DNA of 17,638 nucleotides from assembly GCA_005880175.1 (NCBI GenBank), contig VBJR01000306.1, positions 1-17,638 on the forward strand. The letters are read 5' to 3'. Positions 6,896 to 13,984 of this stretch are shown piece by piece; within the stretch, counting starts at the first letter, position 1; every line of letters begins with the position of its first letter. Position numbers and translations under genes: made by a program. Under the pieces are notes generated by a model. That model was not told where the DNA came from and did not search any database. It saw only the letters and a list, made by a program, of their open reading frames with translations. This DNA comes from Chloroflexota bacterium (GTDB lineage: Bacteria; Chloroflexota; Dormibacteria; Dormibacterales; Dormibacteraceae).

Positions 6896-7765
6896 CTATG
6901 GCGCCGCCGGCCGGCGGGCGGCGCCCCGGCCGACCGCGGCGCGGATCGCCTCCAGCTCCGCGGCCAGCTCCTCGGCCGGCGGGAAGTCGTCGTCGCGCTC
7001 CAGCATCGCGCCCGGGACCTCGACCCGCGCCGCCACCTCCTCCAGCAGGGCCAGCGCCGCCGGGTCCACGCGGTGGGCGTGCGTGTCGTGGTACGTCCCC
7101 TCCCGCTCCACCCCGCCCCCCACGTGCACGTACGCCAGGCGGTGCAGCGGCAGCGTGTCCAGGTACGCGAGCGGGTCCAGCCCGTGGTTGCGCGCGTTGG
7201 CGTGGACGTTCGACACGTCCAGCAGCAGCCGGGTGTCGGTGCGCTCCAGCAGCGCGGCCAGGAACTCCGCCTCCCCCATTCCCGCGTCCGGCCACTCCAC
7301 CAGCGCCGCGATGTTCTCCAGCGCCAGCGGCGCCGGCAGCGCCCGGCGTGCGGCCAGCACCTGCTCGGCCACCAGGTCCAGCGACTCGGGCGTGCGGGGC
7401 ACCGGCAGCAGGTGGCCGGCCTCCAGGCCGCCGGCGCGCACGAACGCCACGTGCTCGCTGACCAGCGGCGCGGCGGCCCGCCCGGCCAGCGTGGCCAGCG
7501 CGTCCAGCCGCGCCGGGTCGAGCGGGTCGGTGCCGCCCAGCGAGAGCGAGACGCCGTGCACGACCACCTGGACGCCGCGCGCCCGCAGCTGCTCGACCGC
7601 CTCGGGCAGGGGCCGGGCGGGGTCGTGGTTCTCGGCCGTCAGCTCGACGAAGCCGAGCCCCGGATGCCGGTCGATCGCCAGCGCCAGCTCCGGCCGCCAC
7701 CCGATCCCCAGGCCGAGCGGGCCGAACCCGGGGTCCCCACGAAATCGCGGGGCTCCACCCTCCAC
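6896..7765 (-). CDS. DUF692-family MNIO enzyme (multinuclear non-haem iron oxidase, BufB/MbnB/TglH-like)
   Basis: A 289-residue TIM-barrel protein of the DUF692 (MNIO) family. Characterised members use a di- or tri-iron centre to oxidise residues, mainly Cys, in peptides made by the ribosome. The candidate metal ligands are complete: H70 (VVHGVSLSLGG), E104-H105 (SEHVAF), E150-N151 (LENIAAL), D183/N186/H188 (DVSNVHAN), H214 (YVHVGGG), D227/H229/H231 (HDTHAHRV) and E256 (LERDDDF). LEAGHLLPVPRTPESLD is typical of the actinobacterial subgroup. The barrel begins at about residue 18 (LGLGIGWRPEL). GTG 7765 is chosen; GTG 7822 overlaps the OB-fold stop (GTGA) but would add 19 residues read through an inverted repeat. 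Likely targets are the cysteines of the TIGR04222 tail encoded downstream. Confidence 0.92.
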   Translation of the reverse strand: MEGGAPRFRGDPGFGPLGLGIGWRPELALAIDRHPGLGFVELTAENHDPARPLPEAVEQLRARGVQVVVHGVSLSLGGTDPLDPARLDALATLAGRAAAPLVSEHVAFVRAGGLEAGHLLPVPRTPESLDLVAEQVLAARRALPAPLALENIAALVEWPDAGMGEAEFLAALLERTDTRLLLDVSNVHANARNHGLDPLAYLDTLPLHRLAYVHVGGGVEREGTYHDTHAHRVDPAALALLEEVAARVEVPGAMLERDDDFPPAEELAAELEAIRAAVGRGAARRPAAP

Positions 7766-7804
7766 GCTCCGCGGGGGGTGCCCGGGGGTGCGGATTTCGT
7801 GGGG
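7735..7804. repeat. Inverted repeat at the OB-fold/MNIO junction
   Basis: Perfect 12-bp arms, CCCCACGAAATC (7735-7746) and GATTTCGTGGGG (7793-7804), enclose 46 bp of very G/C-rich sequence that can fold further. The element spans the start region of the MNIO gene. It may be a small repeat that inserted there, or an RNA structure controlling translation. It makes the true MNIO start uncertain. Confidence 0.75.
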
Positions 7805-7818
7805 TGGGAACCCGGCCG

Positions 7819-8208
7819 TCACCGGGGCCGGAAGTACGGCAGCCGGGGCTCGCCCTGGATCGCCACCTCGACCGGCATGCCCACCGTGACGCCGTCCGGC
7901 GCCACGTCCACCAGCCGCGTCATCATGCGCACGCCCTCGGCCAGGTCCACCAGCGCGACCACGTACGGGACCTCGTCGCGGTAGTCCGGCGGCGCCCGGT
8001 GCACGACCGTGAACGAGTGCACCACGCCGGCGCCGGACGCCTCCACCCACTCCAGGCCGGCGTCCATGCAGAACGGGCACACCGCCCGCGGGTAGAACAC
8101 GTGCCGGTCGCAGCCGCGGCAGCGCTGGATGCGCAGCACGCCCTTGGCGACGCCGTCCCAGAACGGCCGCGTCACCGCGTCGGGGACCGGGAACGCGCGC
8201 TCGCTCAC
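7819..8208 (-). CDS. DUF35 Zn-ribbon/OB-fold protein (thiolase partner)
   Basis: A 129-residue protein of the DUF35 (YqgB-like) family. An N-terminal rubredoxin-like Zn ribbon has two CxxC pairs (CRGCDRHVFYPRAVCPFC, about residues 30-47). An OB-fold follows, including VHSFTVVHRAPPDYRDEVPYVVALVDLAEGVRM split over several strands. Members usually pair with SCP2-type thiolases or lipid-transfer aldolases and help bind acyl-CoA. The thiolase gene directly upstream fits this, although it is damaged here. GTG 8208 is chosen because GAGGGTGG precedes it and it gives the family N-terminus (VSERAFPVPD). The upstream extension to 8265 lies in repeat sequence. The stop overlaps a possible GTG start of the MNIO gene. 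Confidence 0.9.
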   Translation of the reverse strand: MSERAFPVPDAVTRPFWDGVAKGVLRIQRCRGCDRHVFYPRAVCPFCMDAGLEWVEASGAGVVHSFTVVHRAPPDYRDEVPYVVALVDLAEGVRMMTRLVDVAPDGVTVGMPVEVAIQGEPRLPYFRPR

Positions 8209-8215
8209 TGGGCCA

Positions 8216-8390
8216 CCCTCAGGAGAGATCGAGGTCGGCCGTACGCAAGGGCTTGGCCCGAGCATGTGAGTCTCTCTTCCCGCGATCGCCCAGGCCCTGC
8301 CCTCAGGCGCGAAGCGATGCGCCGGAGGCGCCCCGAACGTCGCCGGCCAGCGGGGGAGTTCTGGAAGAGGGGGCCTGCCCCCTCTTGCCT
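8216..8390. repeat. Dispersed repeat element, copy 1 (MITE-like)
   Basis: About 175 bp between the thiolase and OB-fold genes, closely related to copy 2 at 9465-9645. The last 42 bp (8349-8390) are identical to 9603-9644, and the rest matches with scattered differences. It holds a perfect hairpin at 8365-8386. Short direct repeats flank it: TCGCTCACTGGGCCA at 8201-8215, and the same with four extra bases at 8391-8409. They contain the OB-fold start codon on one side and the thiolase stop on the other. The layout suggests insertion with target duplication between two genes that once abutted. Confidence 0.75.
8365..8386. terminator. Strong hairpin in repeat copy 1, terminator-like
   Basis: A 10-bp perfect stem, AAGAGGGGGC / GCCCCCTCTT, with a 2-base apex, which in practice forms a slightly larger loop. 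The flanking A and T bases give a weak U-tract in either direction. It lies just after the thiolase stop on the minus strand, so it may stop or attenuate transcription into the OB-fold and MNIO genes. Confidence 0.4.
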
Positions 8391-8398
8391 TCGCTCAC

Positions 8399-9462
8399 TC
8401 ACTGGGCCAGCACCACGGTCGCGGCCGACGAGAGCACGCCGCCCGTGCCGTTGGCGACCGCGACCCGCGCCCCCTCGACCTGGCGCGGCCCGCTCTCGCC
8501 CCGGAGCTGGCGGGTGGCCTCGATCAGCGTGAAGATGCCGTACATGCCCGGGTGGCAGTAGGACAGACCGCCGCCGTTCGTGTTCATCGGGAACTCCCCT
8601 CCCGGCGCCGTCCGCTGCCCGCTGACGAACGCGCCAGCCTCGCCGCGGCCGCAGAAGCCGAGCGCCTCCAGCGTGAGCACCCGCTGAGGGCGGCCGGCGT
8701 CGTGGTCAGGTCCGGCATGCTGCTGATCCCCAGGTGGGTGTGGCTCTCGCCGTGGCCCAGGATCCAGACGGGCGGCCCGCGCAGGTCGCGGGCCCGCTCG
8801 GCGGACACGATCACCACCGCGCCGCCGCCGTCGGTGACCAGGCAGCAGTCGAGCAGGTGCAGCGGCTGCGCGATCCAGCGCGAGGCCAGCACGTCCTCGA
8901 TCGTGATCGGGTCGCGCATGAACGCCTTCGGGTTCAGGCTGGCCCACTTCCGGGTCGCGACGGCCACCTCGGCCAGCTGCTCCGCCGTCGTCCCGTACTC
9001 GTGCATGTGCCGGGTGGCGGCCAGGGCGTACGGCCCGACCGGCGCCGGCAGGCCCCACACGCCCTCGAACTGGTAGGTGCCCCGCACGCCGCCGCCCCGG
9101 CCCAGCGTCCGCGACGCGGCCGAGCGCTGCGTCGAGCCGTACGTGATCAGCGCCACCTCGCACAGGCCGGCCTGGATCGCCCGGTAGGCGTGTCCGGCGT
9201 GGACGACGAACGAGGAGCCGCCGACGTTCGTGCTGTCCGTGTAGCGCGGCGTGATGCCCAGGTACTCGCCGATCGCCATCGAGGGGGCGTACCCGTCGCC
9301 GCCGGCGGACAGCAGGCCGTCGACGTCCGCGAACGTGAGGCCGGCCTCGGCCAGGGCCTCCCGGGCCGCCTCGGCCTGGAGCTGCATGGCGGTCTTGGGC
9401 GCGACCTCGCCGAGGTCCGACTCGGCGACGCCCGCGATCGCCGCCACCCGGTCAGTGCTCAC
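8399..9462 (-). pseudogene. SCP2-type thiolase / acetyl-CoA acetyltransferase-like, broken by an internal deletion
   Basis: The first frame (GTG 9462 to about 8685) reads as a thiolase: RVAAIAGVAESDLGEVAPKT, TNVGGSSFVVHAGHAYRAIQ, RKWASLNPKAFMRD, then HTHLGISSMPDLTTTPAALSG. A second frame resumes at VLTLEALGFCGRGEAGAFVS and runs through NTNGGGLSYCHPGMYG and NGTGGVLSSAATVVL to the stop at 8399. Intact relatives have about 30 more residues at the join, carrying the conserved D-V-V-x-L-Y-D-x-F-T region; it is absent here. The total length is 3n+2, consistent with loss of 3n+1 bases near 8680-8688. GTG 9462 has a good Shine-Dalgarno (GGAGGTG). The adjacent DUF35 gene supports the family. As assembled it cannot make a working enzyme. 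Confidence 0.85.
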
Positions 9463-9464
9463 GG

Positions 9465-9645
9465 AGCACCTCCGGATGAGTGCGAGGGCGGCCGTAAGCA
9501 AGGGCTTCGCCCGAGTGTGTGAGTCTCTATTCCCGACCTCGCCCAGACCCCTGCCTTCAGACGCGGAGCGATGCGCCGGAGGCGCCCCCAACGTCCCGGA
9601 CAAGCGGGGGAGTTCTGGAAGAGGGGGCCTGCCCCCTCTTGCCTT
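9465..9645. repeat. Dispersed repeat element, copy 2 (MITE-like)
   Basis: About 180 bp upstream of the thiolase start, related along its length to copy 1. Shared blocks include GGCCGTA-GCAAGGGCTT, GTGTGAGTCTCT-TTCCCG, GCGATGCGCCGGAGGCGCCC and the 42-bp identical end at 9603-9644. A perfect 13-bp direct repeat, TCAGTGCTCACGG, flanks it at 9452-9464 and 9646-9658. The flanking sequence differs from that of copy 1, as expected for target-site duplications. One copy of the duplicated site holds the thiolase start codon, so the element supplies that gene's Shine-Dalgarno. Confidence 0.78.
9619..9640. terminator. Strong hairpin in repeat copy 2, terminator-like
   Basis: The same 10-bp stem, AAGAGGGGGC / GCCCCCTCTT, as in copy 1, base for base. 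Here it sits between the divergent thiolase and amidase genes, where a terminator has no obvious use. That supports its being part of a mobile repeat rather than a dedicated terminator. Confidence 0.3.
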
Positions 9646-9729
9646 TCAGTGCTCACGGCATGACAGGGTAAGGCGCGCCGTGGTATGCCGTTGGCGTTCA
9701 GCGACCGCCCCTGCCAACGGAGGTGTGCC

Positions 9730-11277
9730 ATGCCGGTCAGGACCCCCAGCCTCGAGCAGCTGAGCGAGATCGCCCTGGAGTATGGCCTCGACCTGGACGA
9801 GGCCGACCTGACGTCCTTCCAGGGCCTGGTCGCCGGCGTGCTGTCCAGCTACGGCCGGCTCGACGAGCTGGTCGAGCCGGCGCCGCCGGTGCGCCACCCG
9901 CGGACGCCCGGCCACCGGCCGCCGCCCGAGGCGAACCCGCTCAACGCGTGGTACTGGCGCTGCTCGATCCGGGGCGCGGCGCAGGGACCGCTGGCGGGCA
10001 GGCGGGTCGCGATCAAGGACAACGTCGCGGTCGCCGGCGTCCCGATGATGAACGGCACGTCGGTGCTGGAGGGCTACGTGCCCGAGACCGACGCGACGCT
10101 CGTCACGCGCATCCTCGACGCGGGCGGCGAGATCGTCGGCAAGGCGGTGTGCGAGAGCCTCTGCTTCTCCGGCAGCAGCTTCACGTCCGACACCGGGCCG
10201 GTCCGCAACCCGCACGACCCCGCGTTCTCGGCCGGCGGCTCGTCCAGCGGCAGCGCGGCGCTGGTGGTGGCCGGCGAGTGCGACATGGCGATCGGCGGCG
10301 ACCAGGGCGGCTCGATCCGCATCCCCGCCTCCTGGTGCGGCGCGTACGGGCTCAAGCCGACGTACGGCCTGGTCCCGTACACGGGCGCGTTCCCGATCGA
10401 GCTGACGCTGGACCACCTGGGTCCGATCGCGGCCACCGTGCGCGACGTGGCCCTGCTGCTGGAGGTGCTGGCCGGCGAGGACGGCCTGGACCCGCGCCAG
10501 CGTGACGTCCGCGTGGACCGGTACGTCGAGGCGCTGGACCGGGGCGCGTCCGGCCTCCGCATCGGCGTGGTGCGCGAGGGGTTCGGCCTGGAGGGCACCT
10601 CGCAGCCGGACGTGGACGAGGCCGTGCGCGCCGCCGCCCGCCGGTTCGCGGACGCCGGCCTGAGCGTCCGGGACGTCGAGGTGCCGATGCACCGCGACGG
10701 CTTCGCGATCTGGAACGCGATCGCGGTGGAGGGCGCGGCCATGCTGATGGTCCGCGGCAACGGGATGGGCACCAACTGGAAGGGCCGCTACAGCACGTCG
10801 CTGCTGGACGCGTACGCGCGCGGCCGGCTGGCCCGGGCCGACGACCTGTCGGACACGGTGAAGCTGGTCGTGCTGGCCGGCCAGTACCTGCAGGACGCGT
10901 ACCACGGCCGCTACTACGCGAAGGCGCAGAACCTGGCCCGGGCGCTGACGGCCGCGTACGACGAGGCGCTGCGCGAGGTCGACCTCCTGCTCATGCCCAC
11001 GATCCCGATGAAGGCGACGCGCCTGCCCGCGGCCGACGCGCCGCGCGAGGAGCGGGTGGCCCGAGCGCTGGAGATGATCCCGAACACCGCGCCGTTCGAC
11101 GTCAGCGGCCACCCGGCGATGAACGTGCCCTGCGCCCGCTCGGAGGGCCTGCCGGTGGGGCTGATGCTGGTCGGCCGGCACTGGGAGGACGCCGCCGTGC
11201 TCCGCGCGGCGCACGCGTTCGAGCAGCTCGGCGTCTACTCGGTGCGCCCGGAGCCCGTGGCCGTGTCGTCCGCGTAG
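9730..11277 (+). CDS. Amidase signature enzyme, nitrile-hydratase-associated (Rhodococcus-type) amidase
   Basis: A 515-residue amidase that hydrolyses carboxamides to acids and ammonia. The Lys/cis-Ser/Ser triad is complete and falls at K96 (VAIKDN), S171 (GGSSSGSAAL) and S195 (GGDQGGSIRIP). These positions equal those I know for the Rhodococcus enantioselective amidase, and the N-terminal helical domain (ENPLxAWY-like EANPLNAWYWRCSI) matches too. Other blocks are VPMMNGTSVLEGY, CFSGSSFTSDTGPVRNP, GLVPYTGAFPIELTLDHLGP, and NTAPFDVSGHPAMNVP. It is cytosolic, with no signal peptide. ATG 9730 follows GGAGGTG at 9719-9725; an in-frame TTG at 9685 is rejected. No nitrile hydratase gene is in the window, so the natural substrate is open. 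It overlaps the convergent ABC gene by 43 bp. Confidence 0.95.
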   Translation: MPVRTPSLEQLSEIALEYGLDLDEADLTSFQGLVAGVLSSYGRLDELVEPAPPVRHPRTPGHRPPPEANPLNAWYWRCSIRGAAQGPLAGRRVAIKDNVAVAGVPMMNGTSVLEGYVPETDATLVTRILDAGGEIVGKAVCESLCFSGSSFTSDTGPVRNPHDPAFSAGGSSSGSAALVVAGECDMAIGGDQGGSIRIPASWCGAYGLKPTYGLVPYTGAFPIELTLDHLGPIAATVRDVALLLEVLAGEDGLDPRQRDVRVDRYVEALDRGASGLRIGVVREGFGLEGTSQPDVDEAVRAAARRFADAGLSVRDVEVPMHRDGFAIWNAIAVEGAAMLMVRGNGMGTNWKGRYSTSLLDAYARGRLARADDLSDTVKLVVLAGQYLQDAYHGRYYAKAQNLARALTAAYDEALREVDLLLMPTIPMKATRLPAADAPREERVARALEMIPNTAPFDVSGHPAMNVPCARSEGLPVGLMLVGRHWEDAAVLRAAHAFEQLGVYSVRPEPVAVSSA

Positions 11278-12758
11278 GCCTCGTGCCAGGCGCCGACGGC
11301 CCACCGGGAGAGGAGCCCGAAGGCCCAGAAGGCGCCGAGGCCGAGGAGGCTGCCCAGGATCACCGCGGCGAACAGCTGCTCCGACGCCAGCCGGGCCCGG
11401 TACAGGTCGATCAGGATGCCGAGGCCCGGCTGGCCCTGCCGGAAGAAGAAGTCGCCGACGATCGCGCCGGTGACGCTGAGGCCGGCCGAGATGCGCAGGC
11501 CGGTCAGTATCGCGGGCAGCGCGGCCGGCAGCTCCAGGCGGACCAGGCGGCTGAGGCGGCCGGCGCGGTGGAGTGCGAACAGGTCGCGCAGGCCGCGGGG
11601 CACGGAGCGGAGGCCGAACAGCGTGTTGGCGACGATCGGGAACAGGGCGATCAGGACGCAGACCAGCACGCGGCTGCCGAGGCCGAACCCGAACCAGAAG
11701 CCGATCAGCGGCACCATCGCCAGGATCGGCACGGTCTGGAGCACGACGGCGTACGGGTACAGCGAGCGCTCCAGCCAGCGGGCCTGGCTCATGAGGACGC
11801 CCAGGGCGATGCCGGCGGCCGCGGCGATGGCCAGGCCCAGCGCGGCGACCTGCGTGGTGAGCCAGAGGCCGCTCAGCAGCTCGGCCAGGTGGGCGGGGTC
11901 CAGGAACCCGACCAGGAGCACGGCGTGCGGCGGGAGCACGAGCGCCAGCACCGCCAGTGGCGGGAGCAGGCTCCTGAGAGGTCCCTCCCCCCCGGCGGGG
12001 GCGAAGTCGAGGTCGCGAGCCGGAGGGCGGGACGCCTCGACGGGCCGCCCCAGGAACCCCGCCACCTCCGCCACCTTCGCGGTGAACTCCCGCTCGTAGC
12101 GCAGCCCCGGCGCCCGCGGGTACGCGAACGGCACCGCCACGTCCGCCACCACCCGGCCCGGCCGCGGCGACAGCACGACCACTCGGCTGGCCACGAACAC
12201 GGCCTCCGGCACCGAGTGCGTCACGAACAGCGCCGCGAACCGCCGCCGCGCGTACAGATCCACCAGCTCCGTCGCGAGCTGCTGGCGGGTGAGGTCGTCG
12301 AGCGCGCCGAACGGCTCGTCGAACAGGAAGAGGTCGGGGTCGCGCGTCAGCGCCCGGGCCAGGGACGCGCGCATCCGCATCCCGCCGGAGAGCGTGTGGG
12401 GCAGGCTGCCGGCGTGGCTGGCCAGCCCGACCAGCTCGATCGCCCGGTCCGCCCGCTCCCGGCGCTCGCCCGGCGCCACGCCGTCGAGCTCGCCGGGCAG
12501 CTCCACGTTGCCGCGGACCCGGCGCCACGGCAGCAGCGTCGCGTCCTGGAACACAGAGCCGATGCGGCCGGTCGCCACCCGCGCCGCGCCGCCGCTCGGC
12601 TCCTCCAGGCGGGCGACGAGGCGCAGCAGCGTGCTCTTGCCGCATCCGGAGGGCCCCACGATCGCGACCAGCTCGCCCGGCGCGACGGCCAGGTCCACCC
12701 CGTCCAGGGCCAGCGTGCCGTCGCCGTAGCGCTTGCGCACGCCCACGAGCTCCAGCAC
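11235..12758 (-). CDS. Fused ABC transporter: ATPase plus permease (NitT/TauT/SsuBC or ThiXZ type)
   Basis: A 507-residue single chain. Residues 1 to about 240 form an ABC ATPase: Walker A GPSGCGKS (35-42), Q-loop VFQDATLLPW, signature LSGGMRMR (123-130), Walker B DLFLFDEP, D-loop GALDD, and H-loop FVTHSVPEA. Residues about 260-490 form a five- to six-helix permease with the EAA-like loop ELPAALPAILTGLRISAGLS. No stop or start separates the parts; these are normally two proteins (SsuB and SsuC, or ThiZ and ThiX). It imports a small organic solute together with the divergent binding lipoprotein at 12817. GTG 12758 starts directly at the first ATPase strand; ATG 12818 is possible but adds residues not typical of the family. 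The 3' end overlaps the amidase gene by 43 bp. Confidence 0.93.
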   Translation of the reverse strand: MLELVGVRKRYGDGTLALDGVDLAVAPGELVAIVGPSGCGKSTLLRLVARLEEPSGGAARVATGRIGSVFQDATLLPWRRVRGNVELPGELDGVAPGERRERADRAIELVGLASHAGSLPHTLSGGMRMRASLARALTRDPDLFLFDEPFGALDDLTRQQLATELVDLYARRRFAALFVTHSVPEAVFVASRVVVLSPRPGRVVADVAVPFAYPRAPGLRYEREFTAKVAEVAGFLGRPVEASRPPARDLDFAPAGGEGPLRSLLPPLAVLALVLPPHAVLLVGFLDPAHLAELLSGLWLTTQVAALGLAIAAAAGIALGVLMSQARWLERSLYPYAVVLQTVPILAMVPLIGFWFGFGLGSRVLVCVLIALFPIVANTLFGLRSVPRGLRDLFALHRAGRLSRLVRLELPAALPAILTGLRISAGLSVTGAIVGDFFFRQGQPGLGILIDLYRARLASEQLFAAVILGSLLGLGAFWAFGLLSRWAVGAWHEAYADDTATGSGRTE

Positions 12759-12816
12759 GACCCGGCCCAGTGTAGGCGCGTTGGAATGTGGCGCCGGCTG
12801 GTACGGTTCGATCGGC

Positions 12817-13977
12817 ATGGTCAATGCACGGCCGCTGGCTGGCGCCCTGGTGGCGCTGGCGGTCGCCTGCGGCGGGGGCGCCAGCACGAGCCGCGCGCAA
12901 GTGGTCGTTCCACGGGCGGTGGCGGGCAGCAACCTCGATCTCCAGGGCGTCTGCCCGGCCACCGTGGTCGTCCAGATGAACTGGTACCCGCAGGCCGAGC
13001 ACGCGGGTCTGTACCGGCTGCTGGGCGCCAGCCCGGCGGTGGACGCCAGCCAGAAGCGGGTGTCCGCGGAGCTGGTCGCGTCGGGCCGCGACACGGGCGT
13101 GAAGCTCGAGGTGCGCTCGGGCGGGCCGGCGATCGGGTTCCAGCAGGTGTCGGCCCAGCTCTCCCTCGACCCGTCGATCACGCTGGGCGTGGTGGCGACC
13201 GACGAGGCGGTCCAGAACGCGAAGGACCATCCCACGCTGCAGGTGATGGCGCCGATGGACCTGAACCCGCAGGTGATCCTGTGGTCGCCGGCCAGGCACC
13301 CGGACTGGAAGTCGATCGGGGACATCGGCCACTCCAGCGCGACCGTCCTCTACTACGGCGGCGCGACGTACATGGAGTACCTGGTCGGCGCGGGCGTCCT
13401 CAAGCGGTCCCAGGTGGACGGCTCGTACGACGGCACGCCGAGCCGGTTCGTCGCCTCGGGCGGGACGGTGGCGCAGCAGGGCTACGCGACGAACGAGCCG
13501 TACCTGTACAGCCACGAGCTGCCGGCGTGGAACAAGCCGATCGAGTTCCAGCTCGTGCACGACACGGGCTACCCGATCTACCCGGACGCGTTCGCGATCC
13601 GCTCGACCGACCGGACCCGGCTCACGCCGTGCCTGCGCAAGCTGGTGCCGATCCTCCAGCAGTCCACCGTGGACTACGTGCGCGACCCGGGCCCGACGAA
13701 CCGGGCGATCGTGGGCATGGTCCACGACCTGAACGCGGCCCAGGACTACACGCTGGCCCGGGCGACCTACGCGGCGGACGAGATGAAGAAGCTGGCGATC
13801 ATCTCCAATGGGTCCAACCGCACGCTGGGCGACTTCGACATGGCGCGCGTCCAGAAGACGATCGACGTCGCCGGCCCGATCTTCGCCCGCGCCGGCAAGC
13901 CGGTCCCGAGCGCCCTCCGCCCGGAGGACGTCGCGACGAACGAGTTCATCGACCCGAGCGTCGGCCTGCCGGGCTAG
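12817..13977 (+). CDS. ABC transporter substrate-binding lipoprotein (NMT1/THI5-like)
   Basis: A 386-residue secreted lipoprotein. The signal peptide MVNARPLAGALVALAVAC ends at a lipobox-like AVAC, followed by a Gly/Ser linker. The mature domain opens with the characteristic strand VVVQMNWYPQAEHAGLYRLL. This is close to the W-P-x-x-E-H-x-G-x-Y motif of THI5/NMT1-like binding proteins, which carry thiamine-pyrimidine or riboflavin-type ligands in known systems. Also visible are LGVVATDEAVQ, KSIGDIGHSSATVLYYGG, GYATNEPYLYS and DTGYPIYPDAFAI. It is divergent from the fused ABC gene, with a 58-bp spacer that must hold both promoters; I see no convincing hexamers there. No TPP riboswitch is visible, so the ligand is unproven. 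It ends 7 bp before the LuxR-type gene. Confidence 0.9.
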   Translation: MVNARPLAGALVALAVACGGGASTSRAQVVVPRAVAGSNLDLQGVCPATVVVQMNWYPQAEHAGLYRLLGASPAVDASQKRVSAELVASGRDTGVKLEVRSGGPAIGFQQVSAQLSLDPSITLGVVATDEAVQNAKDHPTLQVMAPMDLNPQVILWSPARHPDWKSIGDIGHSSATVLYYGGATYMEYLVGAGVLKRSQVDGSYDGTPSRFVASGGTVAQQGYATNEPYLYSHELPAWNKPIEFQLVHDTGYPIYPDAFAIRSTDRTRLTPCLRKLVPILQQSTVDYVRDPGPTNRAIVGMVHDLNAAQDYTLARATYAADEMKKLAIISNGSNRTLGDFDMARVQKTIDVAGPIFARAGKPVPSALRPEDVATNEFIDPSVGLPG

Positions 13978-13983
13978 CCCGGC
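13968..13983. terminator. Palindrome between two convergent genes, possible two-way terminator
   Basis: GCCGGGCTAGCCCGGC is a perfect 16-bp palindrome that can form a 6-bp stem with a CTAG loop. It contains the TAG stop of the binding-protein gene and ends 1 bp before the stop of the convergent LuxR-type gene. No T-run follows, so termination is suggested only by position and symmetry. Confidence 0.4.
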
Positions 13984-13984
13984 G

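Noticed and set aside
8205..8402. Small protein shared by both repeat copies (EGAGPLFQNSP...)
   Set aside because: The similarity follows from the DNA repeat itself. The frame covers the hairpin and lacks a proper start with a Shine-Dalgarno in either copy.
12739..12816. TPP riboswitch upstream of the THI5-like binding protein
   Set aside because: The 58-bp spacer is too short, and no conserved CUGAGA-type elements are present.
9646..13725. Minus-strand open frame of 1359 codons
   Set aside because: It is a shadow frame across the amidase, ABC and binding-protein genes, with a repetitive Arg/His/Asp composition and no family motif.
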